NCBI RefSeq assembly: GCF_030717945.1
Contig: NZ_JAVAIM010000001.1
Span: 1,363,131-1,427,130, forward strand
Direction of reading: 5' to 3'
Length of the DNA stretch: 64,000 bases
DNA from: Qipengyuania profundimaris
GTDB taxonomy: Bacteria; Pseudomonadota; Alphaproteobacteria; Sphingomonadales; Sphingomonadaceae
The position numbers were made by a program, and so were the translations under genes. The notes under the pieces were generated by a model, which worked only from the letters and a program-made list of their open reading frames with translations, made no database searches and had not been told where the DNA came from. Shown piece after piece: positions 56,857 to 64,000 of the stretch (the stretch's first letter is position 1; every line of letters starts with the position of its first letter).

Positions 56857-57545
56857 TGACCAGCAAGACCAAGATTCTCGCTGCCGCGGCTCTCGCAGGC
56901 GCGGCTATCGCCAGCACTCCCGCCACCGCGCAGGTGACCGGCGCGATCGCCACCAGTAGCCCGGAAGCAGTGATAGTGCGCTCGCAGGCGCGCATTGCCG
57001 CTTACCAGCAGATCGAGCAGCAATACACTGCGCAGCTCACCCAGATCCGTACGCTTCGCCAGGAAGCCGCGACGCTGCAGCAGAGCCTCGATACCAATAA
57101 CGACGGTCAGTTGACTCAGGCCGAAGCGCAGGCCAACCCCTCGGTCGTGCAACAGGTCCAGCAGAAGGAACAGCAGATCCAGCAGGTTTCGCAGCCGATC
57201 GTGCTGGCGCAGACCTATGCCATCGAGCAGCTGATCAACGACTATAGCAACGTCCAGCAGCAGGTGGTGCAGCAGAAGAACATCCAGCTCCTCCTCTCGC
57301 CGGATGCGGTCCAGTGGGCGCCCGAAACGCTCAACGTCACGAACGATCTTGTCACAGTCATGAACCAGCGCGTGCCGAGCGTGCAGATTACGCCGCCGGC
57401 GAACTGGCGTCCGCGCCAGGAATCGCTGCAGACCCAGCAGACGGTTTCGCAGATCCTTGTCGGCGTCGCGCAGCAGCAGGCTGCCCAGCAAGCCGCCCAG
57501 CAGCAGGGCCAGCAGCCCGCGCAGCAGCAGCCGGCCGGCCGCTGA
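56856..57545 (+). CDS. OmpH/Skp-family periplasmic chaperone with an EF-hand-like loop
   Basis: 229 residues. Signal peptide (cleavage near TPATAQ), then two long glutamine-rich helices as in Skp, which cages unfolded outer-membrane proteins. At the tip between the first helices, residues 79-90 ([12 protein letters not shown]) match the 12-residue EF-hand calcium loop at every ligand position, including Gly6, a hydrophobic residue at 8 and Glu12. The C-terminus is Gln/Ala repeats. The gene follows bamA with a one-base overlap, the classical order. Calcium binding itself is not shown by sequence. Confidence 0.85.
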   Translation: MTSKTKILAAAALAGAAIASTPATAQVTGAIATSSPEAVIVRSQARIAAYQQIEQQYTAQLTQIRTLRQEAATLQQSLDTNNDGQLTQAEAQANPSVVQQVQQKEQQIQQVSQPIVLAQTYAIEQLINDYSNVQQQVVQQKNIQLLLSPDAVQWAPETLNVTNDLVTVMNQRVPSVQITPPANWRPRQESLQTQQTVSQILVGVAQQQAAQQAAQQQGQQPAQQQPAGR

Positions 57546-57567
57546 TCCTGACGACGGGAGCAGGGCG

Positions 57568-58026
57568 ATGAGCGAGGAAACGACCGGTTTCGACGTAGTG
57601 CAGGTTCTCAAGCGCCTGCCGCATCGCTATCCCCTGCTCCTGGTCGACCGGGTGAAAGAGCTGGTCGTCGACGAGCGCATCCACGCGATCAAGGCGGTCA
57701 GCTTCAACGAGGATTTCTTCCAGGGCCACTTCCCCGGATCGCCGATCATGCCCGGCGTCCTCCAGATCGAAGCGCTGGCGCAGGCAGCTGGCGTTCTCGC
57801 GGTCGAAAGCCTCGGCCTCGCGGGATCGGGCAAGCTCGTCTATTTCATGGCGATCGAGAACGCGAAGTTTCGCGCGCCCGTGACACCGGGCGTGCTGCTC
57901 GACCTCAAGGCCGAATTCGTCCAGAAACGCGCCCGCGTTTGCAAATTCGCTGGCGAAGCTTCGGTAGAGGGCAAGGTGACGTGCGAAGTCAGCTTCACGG
58001 CGATGATCGCCGACGCACCTGAATAA
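57568..58026 (+). CDS. fabZ: 3-hydroxyacyl-ACP dehydratase FabZ
   Basis: 152 residues, hot-dog fold. Active-site motif [18 protein letters not shown] with the catalytic His and the downstream Glu in [24 protein letters not shown] at the start. Dehydrates hydroxyacyl-ACP in fatty acid synthesis. GGGAGCAGGGCG precedes the ATG. In most Gram-negatives it sits between lpxD and lpxA; here both are missing. Confidence 0.95.
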   Translation: MSEETTGFDVVQVLKRLPHRYPLLLVDRVKELVVDERIHAIKAVSFNEDFFQGHFPGSPIMPGVLQIEALAQAAGVLAVESLGLAGSGKLVYFMAIENAKFRAPVTPGVLLDLKAEFVQKRARVCKFAGEASVEGKVTCEVSFTAMIADAPE

Positions 58027-58120
58027 GGTTGCCAATCTCGGCGCTCGCCGCTATGCGCGCGCCTTTCCCAAACACAGCTGGACCGGTCGGAACCGCTCCG
58101 AAGCTTAAAGGACGACTATC

Positions 58121-58348
58121 ATGAAGACCGATGGCCACCCCGACTATCACATGATCACGGTCAAGATGACCGATGGCACCGAATTCCAGACGCGCTCGAC
58201 CTGGGGCAGCGAAGGCGACACGCTGACGCTCGAAATCGACCCGACGAGCCACCCGGCGTGGACCGGCGGCAAGCAGCAGCTTCAGGAAGGCGGCCGTGTC
58301 GCAGCCTTCAACAAGCGCTTCGGCGGCCTCAGCCTCAAGAAGAACTGA
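58121..58348 (+). CDS. rpmE: 50S ribosomal protein L31
   Basis: 75 residues: [66 protein letters not shown]. No CxxC zinc-binding cysteines, so the zinc-free type. AAAGGA precedes the ATG at 58121. Followed by a strong bidirectional hairpin. Confidence 0.96.
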   Translation: MKTDGHPDYHMITVKMTDGTEFQTRSTWGSEGDTLTLEIDPTSHPAWTGGKQQLQEGGRVAAFNKRFGGLSLKKN

Positions 58349-58379
58349 GCGCACCGCGCCAGTCGCGCAGCCTCGAAGA

Positions 58380-58406
58380 GGGCGGTCCTGCAGGGCCGCC
58401 CTTTTT
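58380..58406. terminator. Terminator after rpmE, possibly bidirectional
   Basis: GGGCGGTCC and GGGCCGCCC form a 9-pair stem (one G-U) around TGCA at 58380-58401, followed by TTTTT on the plus strand. The convergent oxygenase gene ends 3 bases later, so it may also serve the other strand. Confidence 0.85.
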
Positions 58407-58408
58407 CG

Positions 58409-59044
58409 TTACCACCCCCACTCCTTCTCGCGATACCACTTCGTGATCACGTATTTCACGCCCTTGCGGACCTTCATGCCGTGGTGGATTGTGTTCGGGT
58501 TCTCGCGGCCGTCGGGGCGACGGTTGTTCCAGCCAAGCAGCTTGCCTGCTTCGGGCTGGAATGTCTTGCCGATGGCTTTGAACCGCGTTGCGCCGCCGGC
58601 TTCCACATCGTTTAGATAGATCATGAACGTCCAGGTCCGCTGGCCGGCGACCGAACAGTATTTCTCCCAGTCCTGGCCGCCGGGATTGAAATAGTCGCAA
58701 TGCGGCTTGAACTCCTGGCCGACATCGTAGCGCTGGCCCTGCAGCGGCTCGCCATGTGCGGGGTCGATCCGGGTCAGCGCATGGAGCTTGTTTTCCAGCG
58801 CCTGAACCGCGGGCTCGTCTGCCGACAGGTCGCAGGTTTCGCTGGTGCGGAAATAATGGTCGTCGCCCGCATCGGCGAGGGTGGAGGGGCGGCGGTCCGT
58901 TTCGATCAGCGCGATCAGCTCGGCGCACAGTTCCGGCGGCACGAAATCGCGGAGCTGGAACAGCTCGACCTTCGGGCTCGGCACGCGTTGCATGCCGTCC
59001 TCCGCAAGCAGCCGTTCTGCCGAAGATTCGCCCGACCCCGTCAT
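58409..59044 (-). CDS. 2-oxoglutarate/Fe(II)-dependent oxygenase (prolyl 4-hydroxylase-like)
   Basis: 211 residues, double-stranded beta-helix dioxygenase. Iron ligands: the HXD in EFKPHCDYFNP and the distal His in TIHHGMKVRKG, with the 2-oxoglutarate-binding Lys in VRKGVKYVITKW. N-terminal LFQLRDFVPPELCAELIALIE and ADAGDDHYFRTSETCDL match the P4Hc family. It probably hydroxylates a protein or a small metabolite. The ATG is at 59044. Convergent with rpmE. Confidence 0.9.
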   Translation of the reverse strand: MTGSGESSAERLLAEDGMQRVPSPKVELFQLRDFVPPELCAELIALIETDRRPSTLADAGDDHYFRTSETCDLSADEPAVQALENKLHALTRIDPAHGEPLQGQRYDVGQEFKPHCDYFNPGGQDWEKYCSVAGQRTWTFMIYLNDVEAGGATRFKAIGKTFQPEAGKLLGWNNRRPDGRENPNTIHHGMKVRKGVKYVITKWYREKEWGW

Positions 59045-59237
59045 GCAGCGCAGACTAGCCGAGCCGAGCCTTCAGGCAAGTCGCGACATAATGTTGCGCG
59101 TTGTGCCGCCTTCGCGCTTTTTCGCTTCCCATTTGCAGAGTGTTGTGCAACAGGCCCACGCCGCTGCACGGGACGGGTTGACGCCCAATCGTGCGGGCGT
59201 ATCAGGCCCCCTTCCCGGGCGGTTCCGGGGGCTTGTG

Positions 59238-59314
59238 GCGATCGTAGCTCAGTTGGTTAGAGCGCCGGTTTGTGGTACCGGAGGTCGGGGGTTCGAGACC
59301 CCTCGATCGCCCCA
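59238..59314 (+). tRNA. tRNA-His (anticodon GTG)
   Basis: Acceptor GCGATCG/CGATCGC, D arm TAGCTCAGTTGGTTAGAGC, anticodon stem-loop CCGGTTTGTGGTACCGG (GTG), T arm GGGGGTTCGAGACCCC, encoded CCA. An extra G at 59237 pairs with C73, the G-1 identity element of tRNA-His. Confidence 0.96.
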
Positions 59315-59366
59315 TTTTCCCTCCGAGATTAGACCGCTCCGCACAGCTTGCAGGGGCATTTTGGCG

Positions 59367-60434
59367 ATGACGGCTTTCTGGACCGAAGCGGACTACGACG
59401 ATCACGAACTCGTGCATTTCGTGCGTGACCGGAAAAGCGGCCTCACGGCGATAATCGCGCTCCATTCCACCCATCTCGGCCCGGGCGCGGGCGGTACGCG
59501 CTTCTGGCATTATGCCGAACCCGGCGATGCGATGCGCGATGCCCTGCGCCTCTCGCGCGGGATGAGCTACAAGAACGCCATGGCCGGCCTGCCCATGGGC
59601 GGCGGCAAGGCCGTGATCCTCGCACCGGAAGACAAGAGCAAGACGCCCGAAATGCTCGCCGCTTTCGCCGATGCCGTCGAAGGTCTCGGCGGCAAGTATG
59701 TGACCGCCGAGGACGTCGGTATCTCCGAAGCCGACATGGCGGCCGTCGCCGAGCGCACGCAATATGTCTCCGGCCTTCCGGTCGAGGGCGAGGACGCCGC
59801 GGGTGGCGATCCGGGGCCCTTCACCGCGCTTGGCATCTTCCTCGGCATCAAGGCCGCGGTGCAGCACAAGCTCGGCAAGGACAGCGTCGAAGGCGTGCAT
59901 GTCGCGATTCAGGGCACCGGCAGCGTCGGTGGCGGTGTCGCGCGGCTCCTCGCCAAGGAGGGTGCGAAGCTGACGCTGTCGGATGTCAATCAGGACCGCG
60001 CCGAATCGCTGGCCACGGAACTTGGAGCCGATACCGCCGCGCCCGATGCGGTCATGTCCATTGCCTGCGACGTATTCAGTCCGAATGCGCTTGGTGCAGT
60101 GCTCGACGACGAAGGGATTGCCCGGCTGGACTGTAAAATCGTGGCTGGCGGGGCGAACAATCAACTGCGACGGCCCGAACATGGCCCCATGCTGGCAGAG
60201 CGCGGCATTCTCTACGCGCCGGACTATGTCATCAACGCTGGCGGCATCATCTCGGTGACGCTCGAATACCTCTGCCGGTGTGACAAAGCGCCGTGCGACA
60301 TCAACGAGGTCCGCAAGCGCATTGCGCAAATCCCCGGTCGTCTCGAGCAGATCTGGAAGGAGAGCGACGAAAGCGGCCTTTCTCCCGATCAGGTCGCCGA
60401 TCGCATGGCGCAGCGCTTGATCGGGCGCGCCTGA
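59367..60434 (+). CDS. Leucine/phenylalanine/glutamate-type amino acid dehydrogenase
   Basis: 355 residues of the Glu/Leu/Phe/Val dehydrogenase family. Catalytic Lys in MSYKNAMAGLPMGGGKAVI, substrate region YVTAEDVGISEADM, and the NAD-binding loop IQGTGSVGGGVARLL with a following Asp (LSDVNQ) indicating NAD preference. C-terminal CKIVAGGANNQL and APDYVINAGGIISV. The length and motifs are closest to leucine dehydrogenases, so branched-chain amino acids are the likely substrate. The tRNA-His upstream has its own unit. Confidence 0.9.
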   Translation: MTAFWTEADYDDHELVHFVRDRKSGLTAIIALHSTHLGPGAGGTRFWHYAEPGDAMRDALRLSRGMSYKNAMAGLPMGGGKAVILAPEDKSKTPEMLAAFADAVEGLGGKYVTAEDVGISEADMAAVAERTQYVSGLPVEGEDAAGGDPGPFTALGIFLGIKAAVQHKLGKDSVEGVHVAIQGTGSVGGGVARLLAKEGAKLTLSDVNQDRAESLATELGADTAAPDAVMSIACDVFSPNALGAVLDDEGIARLDCKIVAGGANNQLRRPEHGPMLAERGILYAPDYVINAGGIISVTLEYLCRCDKAPCDINEVRKRIAQIPGRLEQIWKESDESGLSPDQVADRMAQRLIGRA

Positions 60435-60494
60435 GGCCCATCTTCACTTGCGGGTCAGGCGCGGGCCTGTAAAAGCGCGCGCACGGCTTACATC

Positions 60495-61217
60495 ATGCAC
60501 GGCTTCGCCAATCCCAAACGGTTTTTAACGCTCGCCAGCTGGCTGACGCCGCTGTTGCTTGTTGCAGGACTCGTGTCGAGCGCGGGCGCGCTGTGGTGGG
60601 GGCTGACGCAGGTTTCGCCCGACCGGTTGATGGGTGAGACGGTGCGCATCCTGTTCCTGCACGTGCCCGCAGCATGGCTGGGCATGGGAGGATGGACCGC
60701 AATTGCTATTTCCAGCCTCGTATACCTCGTGTGGCGGCACCCGCTCGCGGCACTTGCCGCGCGTGCAGCGGCAGTGCCCGGCCTCGTCTTCACGCTGATC
60801 TGCCTCGTCACCGGATCGATCTGGGGGCGGCCGACCTGGGGGACGTGGTGGGTGTGGGACGGCAGGCTGACCAGCATGCTGGTGCTCGCCTTCCTCTACG
60901 CCGCCTATATCGCGCTGGCGCAAGCCGCTGCCCGTGAGGGAGTGAGCGCCCGCATCCCGGCGATCTTCGGATTGATGGGCGCGATCAACATCCCGATCAT
61001 CAATCGCAGCGTCGTCTGGTGGAATTCGTTGCACCAGCCGCCGAGCATTACCATGGGCAATAGCGCCATCGATGGCGAATACCTTGCGCCGCTGCTGGTC
61101 GCAGTCGTCGGCTTCTCGCTGATCTTCGGCGGGATCGTGCTGGCGCGCATGCGAGCGCTGCTGGCCGACATCCAGACCGAAGCGCGCCTTCGCCGCCGGG
61201 CGAGCGAGGCCTTATAA
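60495..61217 (+). CDS. ccmC: Heme exporter protein CcmC
   Basis: 240 residues, six transmembrane helices. The tryptophan-rich heme-handling motif is WGTWWVWDGRLTS, and conserved His residues lie in FLHVPAAWLGMGGW and WNSLHQPPSI. Loads heme onto CcmE in the periplasm for cytochrome c maturation. The ATP-binding partners ccmA and ccmB are not upstream. It overlaps ccmD by one base. Confidence 0.95.
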   Translation: MHGFANPKRFLTLASWLTPLLLVAGLVSSAGALWWGLTQVSPDRLMGETVRILFLHVPAAWLGMGGWTAIAISSLVYLVWRHPLAALAARAAAVPGLVFTLICLVTGSIWGRPTWGTWWVWDGRLTSMLVLAFLYAAYIALAQAAAREGVSARIPAIFGLMGAINIPIINRSVVWWNSLHQPPSITMGNSAIDGEYLAPLLVAVVGFSLIFGGIVLARMRALLADIQTEARLRRRASEAL

Positions 61218-61357
61218 TGCGCGAAGCGCTCGACCAGTGGGATTTCGTGCTCGCTGCCTATGCGGTGGGCGTCATCGGCACGCTGGCGATGATTGCCTGG
61301 GCGTGGGTCGATATGAAGCGGGCCGAACGGCGCCGCGCGGAAAGCCGGCGGAAATGA
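61217..61357 (+). CDS. ccmD: Heme exporter protein CcmD
   Basis: 46 residues, too short for most gene finders. One transmembrane helix (FVLAAYAVGVIGTLAMIAWAW) followed by a basic stretch MKRAERRRAESRRK, the exact CcmD plan. It stabilises the CcmABC complex and helps release holo-CcmE. The start overlaps the ccmC stop by one base and its stop overlaps the ccmE start (ATGA), which supports a real gene. Confidence 0.93.
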   Translation: MREALDQWDFVLAAYAVGVIGTLAMIAWAWVDMKRAERRRAESRRK

Positions 61358-61824
61358 GCGCGCTCAAACCCAAGCATCAGCGGCTGATCCTCGTGGTCCT
61401 GGCTATCGTGGCGCTAATCGGCGCGGGGCTGCTCGCGGCCTACGCGCTGCGCAATCAGGCGAACTATTTCTACTTGCCGGAGCAGATGCAGGCCGATCCG
61501 CCCGCCGTGGGTCAGGCCGTGAGGCTGGGAGGCATGGTCGAACGGGGTTCGCTCACGACCGATAATGACGGTGTGACGCTGCGATTTGCCGTAACAGGCA
61601 ACGATGGCTCGCGCATTCCGGTGCGCTTCAGCGGAATCGCCCCCGACCTCTTCGTCGAAGGTTCCGGCGTCGTGGCCGAGGGTCGGCTGGCGCCCGACGG
61701 CACCTTCGTGGCAGACAATCTGCTGGCCAAGCATGACGAGAATTACGTGCCCAAGGAACTCGAGGGCATGAGCGAGATGCAGGCCGCGAAGATGGCCGAA
61801 GAGACGACGGTCGGCATCGAATGA
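61354..61824 (+). CDS. ccmE: Cytochrome c maturation protein CcmE (heme chaperone)
   Basis: 156 residues. N-terminal anchor helix (LILVVLAIVALIGAGLLAAYAL) and a periplasmic OB fold ending in LLAKHDENYVPKEL, in which His127 covalently binds heme and Tyr131 is the axial ligand. Preceded by GSLTTDNDGVTLRFAV. The start overlaps the ccmD stop. Typical length. Confidence 0.96.
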   Translation: MSALKPKHQRLILVVLAIVALIGAGLLAAYALRNQANYFYLPEQMQADPPAVGQAVRLGGMVERGSLTTDNDGVTLRFAVTGNDGSRIPVRFSGIAPDLFVEGSGVVAEGRLAPDGTFVADNLLAKHDENYVPKELEGMSEMQAAKMAEETTVGIE

Positions 61825-63776
61825 TCGCCGAACTCGGTCATGCCGCGCTGTGGCTCGCCGCCGCGCTTGCCGCGCTTCAGATGGCCGCCGGATTCCTCGC
61901 CGTTCGCGCCGGCGATAGGAGCGAGATCGCCAGGCTGGTCCGGCCGAGCGCAGTCGTGCAGGCAACGCTCGCCAGCATCGCTTTCGCCATGCTGCTATGG
62001 CTTTTCGCAATCACCGATTTGTCGGTGAAGCTGGTCGCGGCCAATTCGCATTCGCTGAAGCCACTGGTCTTCAAGCTGTCGGGCGCATGGGGCAATCACG
62101 AAGGTTCAATGCTGCTGTGGGTGACGGTGATGTCGCTCTCCGGCGGCCTCATCGCACTGGCCGAAAAGCGTCTGCCGGAGCGCACGATGCAGGCGACACT
62201 GGCGGCGCAGGGCCTCGTGTCGCTGGGCTTTTATGCCTTCCTGATCCTGAGCTCCAATCCGTTCGAGCGCTTGCCGGTGCCCGCGCCGGAGGGCCTTGGC
62301 CTCAATCCGCTGCTGCAGGACCTCGGCCTCGCCTTCCATCCGCCGACGCTTTACATGGGCTATGTCGGTCTCTCGGTCGCCTTCAGCTTCGCCGTAGGCG
62401 CGTTGCTGACGCGGCAGGTGACCCCGGACTTCGCCAGCGCAATGCGGCCATGGGTGCTGGGGGCCTGGGTGTTCCTTACGCTGGGAATCGTGGCGGGGTC
62501 CTATTGGGCCTATTACGAACTCGGCTGGGGCGGATACTGGTTCTGGGATCCGGTCGAGAATGCCTCGCTGATGCCCTGGCTGGCTGCGACTGCGCTGCTT
62601 CATTCGACGAGCGTCCTCGCCAGCCGCGATGCCTTGCGTGTGTGGACGATCATGCTCGGCGTGGTCGCATTTTCGATGAGCATGGTGGGGACCTTCCTCG
62701 TGCGTTCCGGCATTCTTACCAGCGTGCATGCCTTTGCCGTCGATCCGGAGCGGGGAAGCTTCATCCTCGTTCTGCTGGGCCTCTTCATCGGCGGCGCGCT
62801 GTTGCTGTTCGCTCTGCGCGCCAGCACGATCAATGAAGGTCAGCGCTTTACCGCGACCAGCCGCGAGGGCGCGCTGGTGTTCAACAATGTGATGCTGAGC
62901 GCAATCCTTGCGATCGTGCTGCTCGGCACGCTCTACCCGCTGCTGACCGAAGCCTTCGACGTGCGTGTGTCCGTTGGGCCGCCCTATTTCAATCCGGTCT
63001 CGGCGATTTTTGCGGTACCGATGCTGGTGGTCATGGCCGTCGGACCACTGCTGCGTTGGCGGCAGGACCGGCTGGAGCGCATCCGGCCTGAACTGGCGCT
63101 GTTTGCGGCGCTCGTTTTAGTGTCGCTGATATTCTTCGGCTTCGTCACCGGTGTCGCGATCCTGCCTCTGCTGGGCCTCGCGCTCGGCATTGGGCTGGGT
63201 GTGGCAAGTTTCCTTCCGCTGCGGGGCCGCAATCTGAAGCGCGTGCCGCTGGCGACATGGGGCATGATCATCGCCCATTTCGGCATCGCAGTGGCCCTGA
63301 TCGGCATGGCGAGCGAAAGCGCTTTCTCGAAGGAACGGCTGGCGGCGGTCGAGGCAGGGCAAAGCACGCAGGTCGGCCCCTGGAACGTGACGCTGAGCGA
63401 GGTGATGCCGGTCGCCGGGCCCAACTGGACAGCCATCGAGGGTCGTCTAACCGCGACCTATGACGGGGCGGAGCCGGTCGTGCTCACCCCGCAGGCACGG
63501 CGATTCTGGGCGCCGCCGCAGGAAACGACGGAGAGCGCGCTGTCGACACGGTGGAACGGCCAGCTTTACGCCGTCATTGGCGATCGCACGCCGGACGGGC
63601 GCTGGCAGCTGCGGTTGTGGTGGAAGCCGCTCGTCACGCTGATCTGGTACGGCGGCCTGCTGGTCGCGCTGGGCGGGGCGCTGGCGCTGGTCGGTCGCGT
63701 GATCGCCGACATTCGGCGGCGGCGGATTGCGCGGCGGATCGTCGAGCGGCGCGCGGAAACGGAGGCGATGGCATGA
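61821..63776 (+). CDS. ccmF: Cytochrome c heme lyase subunit CcmF
   Basis: 651 residues with about 15 transmembrane segments. The WWD-type heme motif is WGGYWFWDPVENASLMPW, with conserved His residues in FKLSGAWGNHEGSMLLW and FHPPTLYMGYVGLSV. With CcmH it attaches heme to apocytochrome c. Overlaps ccmE and ccmG by four bases each (ATGA). Confidence 0.97.
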   Translation: MIAELGHAALWLAAALAALQMAAGFLAVRAGDRSEIARLVRPSAVVQATLASIAFAMLLWLFAITDLSVKLVAANSHSLKPLVFKLSGAWGNHEGSMLLWVTVMSLSGGLIALAEKRLPERTMQATLAAQGLVSLGFYAFLILSSNPFERLPVPAPEGLGLNPLLQDLGLAFHPPTLYMGYVGLSVAFSFAVGALLTRQVTPDFASAMRPWVLGAWVFLTLGIVAGSYWAYYELGWGGYWFWDPVENASLMPWLAATALLHSTSVLASRDALRVWTIMLGVVAFSMSMVGTFLVRSGILTSVHAFAVDPERGSFILVLLGLFIGGALLLFALRASTINEGQRFTATSREGALVFNNVMLSAILAIVLLGTLYPLLTEAFDVRVSVGPPYFNPVSAIFAVPMLVVMAVGPLLRWRQDRLERIRPELALFAALVLVSLIFFGFVTGVAILPLLGLALGIGLGVASFLPLRGRNLKRVPLATWGMIIAHFGIAVALIGMASESAFSKERLAAVEAGQSTQVGPWNVTLSEVMPVAGPNWTAIEGRLTATYDGAEPVVLTPQARRFWAPPQETTESALSTRWNGQLYAVIGDRTPDGRWQLRLWWKPLVTLIWYGGLLVALGGALALVGRVIADIRRRRIARRIVERRAETEAMA

Positions 63777-64000
63777 GTTGGCGCGTTTGGCTTCCGCTGT
63801 TCCTGTTTGCAGGTTTCCTTGGCCTCGCGGCCTACCAGCTGACCCAGCCGAAAGACGATTTCGTCGAGAGCGGGATGATCGGCGAGGCGCTGCCCTATTT
63901 CGACCTTCCGCCCGCGACCGAGGGCGCGAATGGCGCCGCCACCACCGATTTCAGGGACGGGACACCGCGCCTGCTCAATATCTGGGCCAGCTGGTGCCTG
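63773..64000 (+). CDS. ccmG: Thiol:disulfide interchange protein CcmG/DsbE, N-terminal part
   Basis: 76 residues before the window edge. N-terminal anchor (VWLPLFLFAGFLGLAAYQL), then IGEALPYFDLPPA and the beginning of the thioredoxin active site in LLNIWASWCL; the second Cys of the CxxC (WCxxC) falls outside. Reduces apocytochrome c thiols before heme attachment. The start overlaps the ccmF stop. Confidence 0.92.
   Translation, partial: MSWRVWLPLFLFAGFLGLAAYQLTQPKDDFVESGMIGEALPYFDLPPATEGANGAATTDFRDGTPRLLNIWASWCL

Overview
The window is a stretch of a high-GC alphaproteobacterial chromosome, most probably Sphingomonadales and close to Erythrobacteraceae. The grounds are the gene order, the protein sequences (DUF11-type secreted proteins, a TonB receptor paired with a TPR-sulfotransferase, an ORF with the look of DUF6456, a BCCT osmolyte carrier) and the absence of lpx genes from the bamA-skp-fabZ block. 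The taxonomic placement is an inference from protein resemblance; nothing was searched.

Layout. 1-1.8 kb: three tandem secreted DUF11-like proteins on the minus strand, the last running off the window. 2.1-5.4 kb: tRNA-Pro, then yajC-secD-secF. 5.4-11.7 kb: a minus-strand block with a glycosyltransferase and an overlapping XRE regulator, then (across a divergent DUF6456 gene) an Fe-S type uracil-DNA glycosylase overlapping an ABC-F ATPase, and a secreted amidohydrolase. 11.8-19.4 kb: SIMPL protein, PepSY-like protein with a PhoPQ-type two-component pair, chorismate mutase, polyprenyl diphosphate synthase, HrpB helicase and a complex I accessory subunit. 19.4-25.7 kb: SRP RNA, dnaX-ybaB, lon with a heat-shock-like promoter, HU and an RlmB-type methyltransferase.

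25.9-34.9 kb is the accessory part. A tRNA-Tyr gene is followed by seven genes, all on the minus strand: ku, ligD (bacterial non-homologous end joining), then a three-subunit molybdenum hydroxylase of the PaoABC type with its XdhC/PaoD chaperone and a MocA-type cytidylyltransferase. An imperfect copy (21 of 25 bases) of the tRNA-Tyr 3' end lies beyond ku in the same orientation, so the segment has the shape of an old tRNA-integrated island, although no integrase remains.

35.0-46.5 kb: BCCT transporter, TonB receptor plus TPR-sulfotransferase, CsaA-like tRNA-binding protein, MFS transporter, FabH-like synthase, psd-pssA (phosphatidylethanolamine synthesis), and a small membrane protein whose upstream region holds a perfect alphaproteobacterial LexA-type box. 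46.8-58.4 kb: the classical rpsB-tsf-(metallophosphoesterase remnant)-pyrH-frr-uppS-cdsA-dxr-rseP-bamA-skp-fabZ-rpmE run, without lpxD, lpxA or lpxB, as expected for bacteria that use glycosphingolipids instead of lipopolysaccharide. 58.4-64 kb: 2OG-Fe(II) oxygenase, tRNA-His, a leucine/glutamate-type dehydrogenase and the cytochrome c maturation operon ccmC-D-E-F-G, cut by the window edge.

The items most worth following are the tRNA-Tyr bounded island, the putative SOS-controlled small membrane protein, the EF-hand loop inside Skp and the decayed metallophosphoesterase tail upstream of pyrH. No CRISPR array, insertion sequence, rRNA operon or phage gene was seen.
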